From the NCBI GenBank assembly GCA_012519905.1, contig JAAYPG010000066.1, positions 1 through 64,000 on the forward strand: a stretch of 64,000 nt of DNA, written 5' to 3'. Every line of letters starts with the position of its first letter. Position 1 is the first letter of the stretch. This stretch comes from Clostridiales bacterium. GTDB taxonomy: Bacteria; Bacillota; Clostridia; Lachnospirales; Lachnospiraceae. The notes under the pieces were generated by a model. The model ran no database searches, was not told the DNA's origin, and saw nothing but the letters and a program-made list of their open reading frames with translations. Shown in pieces: positions 21,944 to 31,657 of this stretch. Made by a program: the position numbers and the translations under genes.

Positions 21944-23371
21944 ATGAAACGATTTTTAGCACTGTTTCTTGCATGCTTAATGTTAATGTCATTAGCATTA
22001 ACAGGCTGCGGAAAAAAAGACGATTCAAAACCGACTAGCGATGAGGGGAAGAAGACAGAATCTAAGGAAGACAAGAAAGACACAGGCAGTGAAGTTAAGG
22101 AAGTAAAGGATGATCCAAGCGTTAAAACACTTAATATTTATGCTTTTACCGATGAGGTTCCTAAGATGTTACATAAATATAAAGAGTTAAATCCTGATTT
22201 TCCTTACGAAATCAAAGAAACAATTATAGCTACTACAGATGGACTTTATCAACCAGCTCTTGACCAGGCTCTTGCAGGCGGTGGTGCAGATGCACCTGAT
22301 ATTTATGTAGCTGAAGCTGCATTTATACTTAAGTATGCTCAGGGTGATGCTTATGAGTATGCTGCTCCTTACAAGGATCTTGGAATTGACGTAGATAAGC
22401 TCCTTAAGGAATCTGAGATTGCTCCTTACACATCCGAAATTGGAACAAATCCAGATGGAGAACTTGTAGCTCTTGGATATCAGGCAACTGGTGGCGCATT
22501 TATTTATCGTCGTTCACTTGCTAAGGATACTTGGGGTACTGATGATCCTGAAACTATTAAGGGTAAGATTGGTCCTGGCTGGGATAAATTCTTCCAAGCA
22601 GCTGAGGAATTAAAGGCTAAGGGTTATGCTATAGTATCCGGTGATGGTGATATCTGGCACGCAGTTGAGAATAGCTCAGACCAAGGTTGGGTAGTAGATG
22701 GTAAACTTACCATTGATCCTAAGCGTGAGGAATTCTTAGACTTATCCATGAAGCTTAAAGAAAACAATTATCATAATGATACTCAGGACTGGACAGACGC
22801 TTGGTATGCAGATATGAAGGGCGTTGGTGAGAAGCCTGTATTTGGTTTCTTCGGACCTGCTTGGTTAATTAACTATGTTATGGCTGGTAACTCCGGTGGT
22901 GAGAAGATCGGCGAAGGAACATACGGTGATTGGGCAGTATGTGAGCCTCCAGTTGGTTTCTTCTGGGGTGGTTCATGGTTACTTGCTAACAAGGACACCA
23001 AGATTCCTAATGCTGTAGGTGAAATTATTGAGTGGGTTACACTTAATGCTACTAAAGATGGCTTACAGTATATGTGGGCTAACGGAACATTTTCAGGTGA
23101 AGGCGGTACCAAGGATACAGTTGCATCTGGTGCTGTTATGAAGATTTCCAATGGTGAAATTGACTTCTTAAATGGACAGAACATGTTTGATGCATTCGTA
23201 CCAGCTGGTGAGTTTGCTAATGGTAAGAACTTAACACAGTACGATGAGACTATAAATAGTCACTTCCGTTCACAGGTACGTGAGTACACTGCAGGAAATA
23301 AAACACGTGAACAAGCTATTGCTGACTTTAAACAACTTGTTGCTGATAACCTTGATGTTATCGTAAACTAA
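21944..23371 (+). CDS. carbohydrate ABC transporter substrate-binding lipoprotein
   Basis: Lipobox ALTGCGKK; extracellular solute-binding protein architecture, followed by two permease genes. Confidence 0.9.
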   Translation: MKRFLALFLACLMLMSLALTGCGKKDDSKPTSDEGKKTESKEDKKDTGSEVKEVKDDPSVKTLNIYAFTDEVPKMLHKYKELNPDFPYEIKETIIATTDGLYQPALDQALAGGGADAPDIYVAEAAFILKYAQGDAYEYAAPYKDLGIDVDKLLKESEIAPYTSEIGTNPDGELVALGYQATGGAFIYRRSLAKDTWGTDDPETIKGKIGPGWDKFFQAAEELKAKGYAIVSGDGDIWHAVENSSDQGWVVDGKLTIDPKREEFLDLSMKLKENNYHNDTQDWTDAWYADMKGVGEKPVFGFFGPAWLINYVMAGNSGGEKIGEGTYGDWAVCEPPVGFFWGGSWLLANKDTKIPNAVGEIIEWVTLNATKDGLQYMWANGTFSGEGGTKDTVASGAVMKISNGEIDFLNGQNMFDAFVPAGEFANGKNLTQYDETINSHFRSQVREYTAGNKTREQAIADFKQLVADNLDVIVN

Positions 23372-23388
23372 TCTAGACTCTTACATGG

Positions 23389-23414
23389 GGCGGCGAAGCC
23401 TTTCGACCGCCCTA
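23389..23414 (+). other. Intercistronic hairpin after the substrate-binding-protein gene (likely mRNA stabiliser/attenuator)
   Basis: GGGCGG cgaagcctttcga CCGCCC between SBP stop and permease RBS. Confidence 0.55.
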
Positions 23415-23453
23415 TACTTATATAAAAGAGTTGGCATACCGGAGGTGGAGCTT

Positions 23454-24434
23454 ATGCGACGTAAGGGCGTTAGTTACGCTAAATATGGATATATATTTTC
23501 TATACCCTTTGTTTTAGCTTATATTATTTTTCACCTATATCCTTTGGTTTTTACTACTGTAATCGGTTTTACTGATTATAAAGGAATAGGAAAAACAAAT
23601 TTTAAATTTTTAGAGGATATATTTGCTAATTTTAAATTGATATTAAACAATCCATCATTTCAGGTATCCTTAAAAAACACTTTTGGAATGTGGCTTGTTA
23701 ACTTTATTCCACAGATTCTATTGGCACTATTACTTACTGCATGGTTTACTAATAACCGTCGTAAGATTAAGGGTCAGGGATTTTTTAAAGTGGTTCTATA
23801 TATGCCTAATATTATTACTCAGGCGACAATAGCTATATTATTTAGTCAATTGTTCGCATATCCAACAGGACCTATAAATTCACTATTACAGAATATGGGC
23901 CTAATTGATTCGCCATCATTTTTTCTTATGAATAAGACACTTTCTAGGGGAATCATATCATTTATACAATTTTGGATGTGGTATGGTTATACCATGATTA
24001 TCCTAGTATCAGGTGTACTTGGTATAAATCCTGAATTATTCGAGGCTGCTGAGATAGATGGAGCCACCAGTAGGCAGACCTTTTTTAAGATTACTATACC
24101 TAACCTAAGGACGATTTTACTCTTTACCTTAGTAACTAGCTTAGTTGGTGGATTGAATATGTTTGATATTCCTAAGTTATTTAATAATGGGCTTCCAGAT
24201 AATGCTACACTTACTTCATCAGTATTTATATATAATCAAGCGTTTTCAGGAAGCTATCTCTATAACAGAGCCGCTGCTGCAAGTTTAATAATGTTCTTTA
24301 TTATTGCCATATGTTCGGCCGCACTATTTTTAATAATGTATGATAGAGATGCCGCTCAGATTAGAAAGCTTGAGAAGAAACAGTATAAAGCACTTAGAAA
24401 ATTAGATAAAGAAGCAAGGAGGGTGGCAAAATGA
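23454..24434 (+). CDS. carbohydrate ABC transporter permease (MalF-like)
   Basis: PELFEAAEIDGATSRQTFFKITIPNLR EAA loop; start moved to ATG 23454 preceded by ggaggtgg. Confidence 0.9.
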   Translation: MRRKGVSYAKYGYIFSIPFVLAYIIFHLYPLVFTTVIGFTDYKGIGKTNFKFLEDIFANFKLILNNPSFQVSLKNTFGMWLVNFIPQILLALLLTAWFTNNRRKIKGQGFFKVVLYMPNIITQATIAILFSQLFAYPTGPINSLLQNMGLIDSPSFFLMNKTLSRGIISFIQFWMWYGYTMIILVSGVLGINPELFEAAEIDGATSRQTFFKITIPNLRTILLFTLVTSLVGGLNMFDIPKLFNNGLPDNATLTSSVFIYNQAFSGSYLYNRAAAASLIMFFIIAICSAALFLIMYDRDAAQIRKLEKKQYKALRKLDKEARRVAK

Positions 24435-25279
24435 GACACGAAGTAACCATACCTCAAAAGCTATATAAAATATTTATTTATGTGATTTGCATACTTTTGG
24501 CAATACTAAGCATCTTACCTTTTTATATAATGTTTGTGAATGCTACCCGTGGTACATACGAAATTCAATCGAATGCCTTATCCCTAATACCATCAAAATA
24601 TTTACTAAGCAACTATAAAGTTTTTGAAGGAAAAAGCTTTAGTCCTATTGTAGGATTTATCAACTCGATGATAATATCTACAGGAGTAACAGCACTAACA
24701 GCATATTTTTCTTCAATGACAGCATATGCTTTAGTAGCTTATAATTGGAAGTTGCGTCAGCCTTTCTTCGCATTTATATTGGCTGTTATGATGGTTCCCG
24801 GTCAGTTAACCAGTATTGGTTTTTATCAGTTTATGTATCGGATAGGATGGACTAACAGCTATTTGCCACTTATTCTTCCGGCTATAGCTGCCCCTACGGT
24901 GGTGTTCTTTATGCGTCAATATCTAATTGGTACATTATCGCTTGATATTGTAAATTCTGGTAGAATTGATGGAGCTGGAGAATTCCATATATTTAACAGA
25001 ATTATTATACCTATTATGAAGCCTGCTATAGCTACACAAGCAATATTTGCTTTTGTGGGAAGCTGGAACAATTACTTTATGCCATCTATACTACTTACCA
25101 GTAAGGAAAAATACACCATGCCAATTATGATAAGTCAGCTTAAGGGTGACATCTATAAGACAGAGTATGGTTCAGTATACCTTGGTCTTGCACTTACTGT
25201 TTTACCACTATTTATAGTATATTTTGCCTTATCTAAATATATTATTGCTGGAGTAGCATTGGGAGGCGTAAAGGAATAA
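24431..25279 (+). CDS. carbohydrate ABC transporter permease (MalG-like)
   Basis: NSGRIDGAGEFHIFNRIIIPIMKPAIATQ; overlaps the upstream permease by 4 nt. Confidence 0.9.
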   Translation: MRHEVTIPQKLYKIFIYVICILLAILSILPFYIMFVNATRGTYEIQSNALSLIPSKYLLSNYKVFEGKSFSPIVGFINSMIISTGVTALTAYFSSMTAYALVAYNWKLRQPFFAFILAVMMVPGQLTSIGFYQFMYRIGWTNSYLPLILPAIAAPTVVFFMRQYLIGTLSLDIVNSGRIDGAGEFHIFNRIIIPIMKPAIATQAIFAFVGSWNNYFMPSILLTSKEKYTMPIMISQLKGDIYKTEYGSVYLGLALTVLPLFIVYFALSKYIIAGVALGGVKE

Positions 25280-25323
25280 GATAATACTTAAGGAAATAAA
25301 GCAATTATAAATAAATGATTATT

Positions 25324-25352
25324 GAGGAGATGGTATTCATTGCCATCTCCTT
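25324..25352 (+). terminator. Terminator after ABC transporter operon
   Basis: GAGGAGATGG...CCATCTCCTTTC. Confidence 0.65.
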
Positions 25353-25638
25353 TCTTGTATGATCCTCTAAGGAAGATTTACTTCCCATTAACAGGCTTTT
25401 TGTGTCATAAAAGTATAAATTGAATATTAAATGGGCCAAAAACTTGACATTTGTATATATTTATATAAAATATTATTATATGCTTATTTGCTATTTTATT
25501 TTACATCAAATAATTGCATACACAAATGGCATATAAGTGAATTATCTTATCGCAGATATATTTAAATGGATTATAAATTTTAATCTAGGAGCAAAAAGCA
25601 AGATAATATATTTGATTCATATTAAGGAGGAATAAATT

Positions 25639-26268
25639 ATGGCACAAGCTGCGACTTTAAAAGTTGAAGTTCGAAAGGAAGTTAGTAAGAAGGAAAATAA
25701 AAAACTTCTTAATAACGGTTTTATTATTGGAGTAATTAATCAGAAAGGATTGGAATCTATACCAGTAGCTGTTAAAAAAGATGAGTTTAGAAGAGCATTA
25801 AAGGATAATGGTAGAAATGCTATATTCAAGCTTGAGGATTCAGATAAGAACAGTTATGATGTTATGGTTAAGACTATAGATCTAACACCGATGAAATATG
25901 AATATCACCATGTGGATTTTCAGAAGGTTTCACTTACTGAGGAGATAAAGGTTGATGTTGCGCTTAGATTTATCGGCAGCGATTTATTAAAGCAAAAGCG
26001 CTTGATTTTAAACAGACAGATGGATACAATCCTAATAGCTGGATTACCCCAGAACATACCAGATGCAATCGAAATTGATGTGACTGATAGTGGAAACGGT
26101 GACAGTATATATGTGAGTGATTTAAAACTGGCCGAGGGATTATCTACCGATATAGATCCTACCCAGCTTATTGCTTCTATCAGCGAGGCTAAGGCCGCAG
26201 CTGTTGAGACAGAGGAAGATAGCGAAGATGCTGTTGTAAGTGAAGCACAGGCAAGCACAGAAGAATAG
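25639..26268 (+). CDS. 50S ribosomal protein L25/general stress protein Ctc
   Basis: KVEVRKEVSKKENKKLLNNGFIIGVI..., MKYEYHHVDFQKVSLTEEIKVDVALRF. Confidence 0.88.
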   Translation: MAQAATLKVEVRKEVSKKENKKLLNNGFIIGVINQKGLESIPVAVKKDEFRRALKDNGRNAIFKLEDSDKNSYDVMVKTIDLTPMKYEYHHVDFQKVSLTEEIKVDVALRFIGSDLLKQKRLILNRQMDTILIAGLPQNIPDAIEIDVTDSGNGDSIYVSDLKLAEGLSTDIDPTQLIASISEAKAAAVETEEDSEDAVVSEAQASTEE

Positions 26269-26347
26269 GTTTTAATGTTCGAAATGGTTAATCCTAAATA
26301 GTTGTAAATCTATATTCTAAAAAAGATATCAAATGATGGACTTAATT

Positions 26348-26393
26348 CAAGTAGTATGTTATTATGAAGCAATAAATAACATACTACTTTTTA
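26348..26393. terminator. Hairpin between Ctc and GGDEF-EAL genes
   Basis: AAGTAGTATGTTATT...AATAACATACTACTTTTT. Confidence 0.65.
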
Positions 26394-26408
26394 CATCAGA
26401 GGTCTATC

Positions 26409-28016
26409 ATGTTACATAATACTAAGGATAAATATAAGAATTCTACTGACAATAATAATAACAATAGTAATAATAATGCAGAATTGTCTAGAAAATTATT
26501 TTGCAAACCAATTCATAGGATTGGTTTGTTTGTATGTATAGCAATATTTTTGATTAGCCTGGCTGCCATTGTTCTTTTGCTTGATGATAATAAGAGATGG
26601 CTTGTAATATTCCCACTAAGCTCGATTATTATCCTATTAGCCGTATACTATTATACTAAAATTATCAGAAGGTATTTAAAGGATATTTATTACCATACAT
26701 ATATTAGTAAGGAAAACAGTAAGATACTTAATAAACTTGTGTATTATGATAGTCTTACAGGACTTCCTAATAGAAAAACGATTTTGGATGAAGTGGAGAA
26801 TTTAATAAGTAAGGGCAATAAGCAAAGGTTTTATCTGATATATTTTGATATGGATGATTTTAAAAAGATTAATGAAATAGGGGGATACAGTGTTGGCGAT
26901 GAGGTCCTTCGCTATGTTTCCCGTAGATGGAATGACTTGATTAAGGAAGGTGATCTTCTCGGACATCTTGATGGTGATGAATTCTCTTTATTAATTAAGA
27001 GAGATATGGATAGAGAGAGTCTTATGAACTATATCGATAAATTCCGAAAGGTTTTAGACGAGCCAGTAAGCCTATTTGGTAGGGAGTATTTTGTAAGTGC
27101 TAGCTTTGGTATATCTGAATATCCCAATGATGGAAAGGATGGAATTGAGTTACTAAGAAGTTCTTTTATTGCTATGAATACTGCCAAGGAATCAGGCAAG
27201 GATTATATTCAGTTCTATACCCATGAGATGCAAGAGGAGATACTAGAACGAATTCAATTGGAGAATGGCTTAATATATTCTGTTAGAAATAATGAATTAT
27301 ATATGGTTTATCAACCTATGTATAATTGTAAAAACGGTTCTCTCCGTGGGTTTGAGGCCTTGGCCAGATGGGAATATCCTGCTTTTGGATTTGTCAGCCC
27401 GGATCAATTTATACCCATAGCTGAAGAAACAGGGATAATAATAGATATGGGGAAATGGATAATAAATAATGTTTTAACTAAGTTTAAGGAGTTTCACAGA
27501 AAATACAATGTAAGACCCATTGTTTCAATAAATATCTCTGTAGTTCAGATGATTGAGCCTTCATTTGTTCAAATGATTAAGGATGCTCTTGATGAAACTG
27601 GATTCGATGGCAAATATCTTGAACTGGAGATTACTGAATCCGTATTAATATCATACCCTGAGTATATAGTGGAGATAATAGGTCAGTTAAGAGAACTGGG
27701 AATAAGAATAGCCCTAGACGATTTTGGAACTGGCTATGCATCCTTGAATTATCTTCAAATGCTACCGATTAATGTACTTAAAATAGATAAATCATTTATT
27801 GATAAAATAAATAAAGAAAATGCGATGAACCAGATTATATTACATCTCATTAATCTGGCCCATCAGCTTGGTATAGAAGTAGTGGCTGAAGGAGTGGAAA
27901 ATGAGGAACAGCTAAAATTCTTAAGCTCAAATTGCTGTGACTATATACAGGGTTTTCTTTTGAGTAAACCATTAGAGGAAGAATATATAGCTAAGCAGTT
28001 ATTATCATATAAATAA
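26409..28016 (+). CDS. GGDEF-EAL domain protein, probable c-di-GMP phosphodiesterase
   Basis: Two N-terminal TMs; degenerate GGDEF (LDGDEF); EAL domain with GFEALARW, ELEITES, ALDDFGTGYASLNYL, EVVAEGVE. Confidence 0.88.
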   Translation: MLHNTKDKYKNSTDNNNNNSNNNAELSRKLFCKPIHRIGLFVCIAIFLISLAAIVLLLDDNKRWLVIFPLSSIIILLAVYYYTKIIRRYLKDIYYHTYISKENSKILNKLVYYDSLTGLPNRKTILDEVENLISKGNKQRFYLIYFDMDDFKKINEIGGYSVGDEVLRYVSRRWNDLIKEGDLLGHLDGDEFSLLIKRDMDRESLMNYIDKFRKVLDEPVSLFGREYFVSASFGISEYPNDGKDGIELLRSSFIAMNTAKESGKDYIQFYTHEMQEEILERIQLENGLIYSVRNNELYMVYQPMYNCKNGSLRGFEALARWEYPAFGFVSPDQFIPIAEETGIIIDMGKWIINNVLTKFKEFHRKYNVRPIVSINISVVQMIEPSFVQMIKDALDETGFDGKYLELEITESVLISYPEYIVEIIGQLRELGIRIALDDFGTGYASLNYLQMLPINVLKIDKSFIDKINKENAMNQIILHLINLAHQLGIEVVAEGVENEEQLKFLSSNCCDYIQGFLLSKPLEEEYIAKQLLSYK

Positions 28017-28037
28017 ATTTGTAACTTATAAGAAAAC

Positions 28038-28688
28038 TTATAAATATGTAAAATCCATGATTACTGAACTTTCAATCTCGGTTGTTCCATCTTCTATAGG
28101 GGTTGCAAATTGTCCTTCTCCTAGGAAGGACCGTGCAATGGGAGTGGGTTGATTACTGTTTTCAACAATTCTTATTGGAAGTGGATTTAGCATGGCTCCA
28201 AGTTCATTGGACATGGATATGGCTTTATCAGTGGCGTTTGATAAAGCCATATTCAAGGCTTCAAGATAATATTGATCTATAGCTGATACCTCAAAGCTAA
28301 TTAATTCTACAAGATTGGCCCCTAAAGATACTGCCGTATCAATAATAGCACCTGTCATATTAAGCATATCTGTTCTTATTTCAAATATATTACGTACAAA
28401 ATAGCCTCGATCAATTCGTGTACCGTTCTCAAATTCATATAATCTATCAATATTATATTGGTGAGTTTTTATGTCACTAACACCTATCTGTCGAAGTCCT
28501 TCTAGAATCATTTGACTTATTCTTGCATTATCTTCTTGAACCCTAGTTAGGTTGTCACCTGTGGTCATAACACCTAGTCTAATTACTGCTATGTCTGGTA
28601 TGGCTGTTACGCTAGCTCTTCCTGAGACGGTCATTATGTTATTAGCCATGGAGTTGATATTTCTTTGTCTTTCATTATTCTCATACAT
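28038..28688 (-). CDS. SIMPL domain (DUF541) protein
   Basis: VSGRASVTAIPDIAVIRLGVMTTGDNLTRVQEDNA... Confidence 0.8.
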   Translation of the reverse strand: MYENNERQRNINSMANNIMTVSGRASVTAIPDIAVIRLGVMTTGDNLTRVQEDNARISQMILEGLRQIGVSDIKTHQYNIDRLYEFENGTRIDRGYFVRNIFEIRTDMLNMTGAIIDTAVSLGANLVELISFEVSAIDQYYLEALNMALSNATDKAISMSNELGAMLNPLPIRIVENSNQPTPIARSFLGEGQFATPIEDGTTEIESSVIMDFTYL

Positions 28689-28772
28689 TATAGCGCCCCC
28701 CAATTAATTTATACAATAATATATGATATTTAATTTAAGATATGTTAGAAAGCAAATTGATGAAAATAATTG

Positions 28773-29132
28773 TTATGCCATATTATATAAAAATGGAAGG
28801 AGCAGAACCCATAATATGTGTGAAAGATTAACTAGTGAGTATAAAGTTAATGATATTAGAAGCCCAATATTAGCTGCTCGTAGTTGTTTGGCGTCTGTAA
28901 GGCGTATTCTTTTATAGAGATAGTTAAGTGTCCCTGCTGGGAGTATAATCTTAAGAATTATGCTAATTAATGGGCTTTCAACTACGCTGACCATAAATAT
29001 GTTTATTTCCTGAAAGAGGCCTGTTCGCAATAAGGCAAGTGTAAATAATATGTCTGAAACATTAAGTATATATAGAAGAATTAACTTTTTGCGAATATTT
29101 ATTATATTATAGGTCTTTATAAATGAAATCAA
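28773..29132 (-). CDS. small membrane protein, DUF5658-like
   Basis: LYILNVSDILFTLALLRTGLFQEINIFM...; strong RBS aggaggtgaatat before TTG 29132. Confidence 0.6.
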   Translation of the reverse strand: MISFIKTYNIINIRKKLILLYILNVSDILFTLALLRTGLFQEINIFMVSVVESPLISIILKIILPAGTLNYLYKRIRLTDAKQLRAANIGLLISLTLYSLVNLSHILWVLLLPFLYNMA

Positions 29133-29371
29133 ATATTCACCTCCTTGACAGGAGTATTGACAACTAGCCATGTTTTAATCGTTTTATATAATTTATTAGA
29201 GTGTCTGATTATATGTATGTTTGACTGCTTGTGTACTTACATATAATTTTTGGATATATTTTTCTTTGAACAATAATGAGTTTGATCTGTTAGTAGCGAT
29301 TGTCGAAATATGAACATTTTTGTAAGAGACACATAGAATAATATAGTCACTTATAAGAAACGAGGTGTCGT

Positions 29372-30943
29372 ATGTTACAAAACTGTTCAAAAATAATTAT
29401 TTATTATGTTATTAATAATTTTAAGAATATTGTTAAATATAGGAAACGTAAATATATTTATATTGGAGAAAAAGAAAAACTTGATCCCAAAATTATACCA
29501 AAATATAAAAATCAATTATATAAGCCCCATATCTTTCACCCAATCTTAATTAAAACTCGAAAGAATGATTATAAAGAAGCTAGGGTAGAAGAGTACTTAT
29601 ATTTTATAGATATATGCAGTTTTAAAGAGCAGATCTTACCCCATGGATTTCCTAAAACAACAGTTATTGGTGCCGCTGGTCTTATTAAGACTTCAAAGGG
29701 AACTGTTAGATATATTAGGGCTTTTCCTGGGGCTAGCTTTGAGGTAAGTAGATATGCTCCAATTCATGTAAGGTGGAGAAATAAGACGGATAGGTTGATT
29801 CGAATATATATTCACGGACTTAAAAGTAATAAGACAGATATTTCATATGAATTAGATAAGCTTTATAAAAGAGTAAGCGACCATCAATATGAAAATAATC
29901 AAGAAACGGCTTTGTATTGGTATCAGGATAAGAACAATCTTATGAGCACAATAGGGCTATATATTATAAAAGAAGATAAGAAGGACTATAGGTATAACTT
30001 TAAAAGTATGGATTTGCCCGTATCTAAATATAAATACCCACTTATTATACAGGATTGTTCCTTCTATAAGGATGGGTCAGTTGTCTATCCCAGTGGAAAA
30101 GTAAGCGATAAATCAAATACAGCTGTATCTTGGCTACCATACTATGGGGATGTTATCCTGGTAAATGGCAGGGCATGGCCAAATCTAGAAGTGGAAAGAA
30201 GGCAATATAGATTCTATATCTTAAATGCTTCTAGATCAAGATTTTATAATTTATATCTATCAAATGGAGTAGACTTTTTAGTAATTGGGGGAGACAAGGG
30301 GCTGCTTCCTTCGGCCGTAAGGCAAAAAAACATATTACTAGCACCGGGAGAGAGAGTTGATCTTCTAATAGATTTCTCCCGACTAGCTAAGGGTTCAAGA
30401 ATTATATTAAGGAATGATGCCAAGACGCCATATCCCCATGGGGAGCTAGTAAATCCAGAAACAGTGGGACAAATCATGAGTTTTCATATCCCTGACCATG
30501 AAGCCTTATCTATATCACCCAGCAAACTACCTAATAAGCTATATGACGCAGCTATAATACCAAAGAATTTACCAGTGATAGTTAACCTTATCTCTAAGGA
30601 CGTGGAAGTTAAGGAAGGTTCTGTACTATTGAATGGTAATAGATGCACCTTGCCTATTACTATAAAGGGTCAGATTGAATCACCCCAGGAATGGTGCTTT
30701 ATAAATATTACTGAATTATCTTATCCAGTCTATTTTAAAGAAAGCAAGTTCAGAATAATAAGTCGTCAGGAAATTGATACAAGATCCTTCAGTAGACAGT
30801 GGAATGATAGTAAGGATTATCAAACCATTGGTCCTCATTTGCTTGGAGACCCTAAAGAATCAGAGGAATATGAGAGGGGCTGGAAGGATACCTTAAGAAT
30901 CGATCCGGGTGTGGTAACTCGGGTATTAGTGCAATCAAATTAA
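29372..30943 (+). CDS. CotA-like multicopper-oxidase-fold protein lacking most copper ligands
   Basis: DVILVNGRAWPNLEVERRQYRFYILNASRSRFYNLYLSNG, GLLPSAVRQKNILLAPGERVDLLIDFS, GWKDTLRIDPGVV align with CotA family; Cu motifs degenerate. Confidence 0.85.
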   Translation: MLQNCSKIIIYYVINNFKNIVKYRKRKYIYIGEKEKLDPKIIPKYKNQLYKPHIFHPILIKTRKNDYKEARVEEYLYFIDICSFKEQILPHGFPKTTVIGAAGLIKTSKGTVRYIRAFPGASFEVSRYAPIHVRWRNKTDRLIRIYIHGLKSNKTDISYELDKLYKRVSDHQYENNQETALYWYQDKNNLMSTIGLYIIKEDKKDYRYNFKSMDLPVSKYKYPLIIQDCSFYKDGSVVYPSGKVSDKSNTAVSWLPYYGDVILVNGRAWPNLEVERRQYRFYILNASRSRFYNLYLSNGVDFLVIGGDKGLLPSAVRQKNILLAPGERVDLLIDFSRLAKGSRIILRNDAKTPYPHGELVNPETVGQIMSFHIPDHEALSISPSKLPNKLYDAAIIPKNLPVIVNLISKDVEVKEGSVLLNGNRCTLPITIKGQIESPQEWCFINITELSYPVYFKESKFRIISRQEIDTRSFSRQWNDSKDYQTIGPHLLGDPKESEEYERGWKDTLRIDPGVVTRVLVQSN

Positions 30944-30945
30944 AA

Positions 30946-30990
30946 AAATGAGCTGTCTATAAGGATATAACCTTTAAAGACAGTCTCATT
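30946..30990. terminator. Bidirectional terminator between convergent genes
   Basis: AATGAGCTGTCT...AGACAGTCTCATT. Confidence 0.65.
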
Positions 30991-30995
30991 ATATA

Positions 30996-31487
30996 TTATA
31001 TTTCAGTCTGAAGTTTCTTGTCTTTTTCTAACACTTCCCTAGCCATGTCTTCCTTCATTTTAAGAAGCTTTTCTGTTAATAAGTCATCATTAACCGCAAG
31101 AATCTGAACTGCCAGCAAGGCGGCATTTTCTGCTCCATCTATGGCAACTGTTGCTACGGGTACTCCCTTAGGCATCTGAACAGTAGATAATAGTGCATCA
31201 AGGCCATCAAGTGTAGAGGATTTCATAGGAATTCCTATAACGGGTAATGTAGTATGAGCAGCAACAACTCCGGCCAAATGTGCTGCTTTTCCTGCTGCGC
31301 ATATTATAACACCAAAACCATTAGATTTTGCATTTGATGCAAATTCCATAGCCTGCTTTGGAGTACGGTGTGCGCTCATTATATGAGCTTCAGTTGTGAT
31401 GCCATAATCTTTGAGGGTCTTAATTGTACCTTTTACAACAGGTAAATCAGAATCGCTACCCATTATTACTGCTACTTTTTTATTCAT
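30996..31487 (-). CDS. purE: 5-(carboxyamino)imidazole ribonucleotide mutase
   Basis: VIMGSDSDLPV, SAHRTP, AGKAAHLAGVVAAHTTLPVIGIP. Confidence 0.95.
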   Translation of the reverse strand: MNKKVAVIMGSDSDLPVVKGTIKTLKDYGITTEAHIMSAHRTPKQAMEFASNAKSNGFGVIICAAGKAAHLAGVVAAHTTLPVIGIPMKSSTLDGLDALLSTVQMPKGVPVATVAIDGAENAALLAVQILAVNDDLLTEKLLKMKEDMAREVLEKDKKLQTEI

Positions 31488-31657
31488 CTTAACCTCCTAA
31501 AAACAAGCTTTTGTTCCTATAATATATCTTATAACATTATGGGTGTCAATAATTAATATAGTTGATTATTAGATGAAAATGTAATATAATATGTCCAGAT
31601 ATAAAAAAACTATAAAGAATATTAAAATAAAATAACTTTTATAAAGTAGGTTTTGTA

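Noticed and set aside
21631-22083. Small minus-strand ORFs upstream of the ABC substrate-binding protein
   Set aside because: Very AT-rich and hydrophobic by composition, no RBS, and overlapping the promoter and start of the SBP gene.
23385-23453. Upstream ATG of the ABC permease as true start
   Set aside because: It would place an intercistronic GC-rich hairpin inside the coding region; ATG 23454 has a good RBS.
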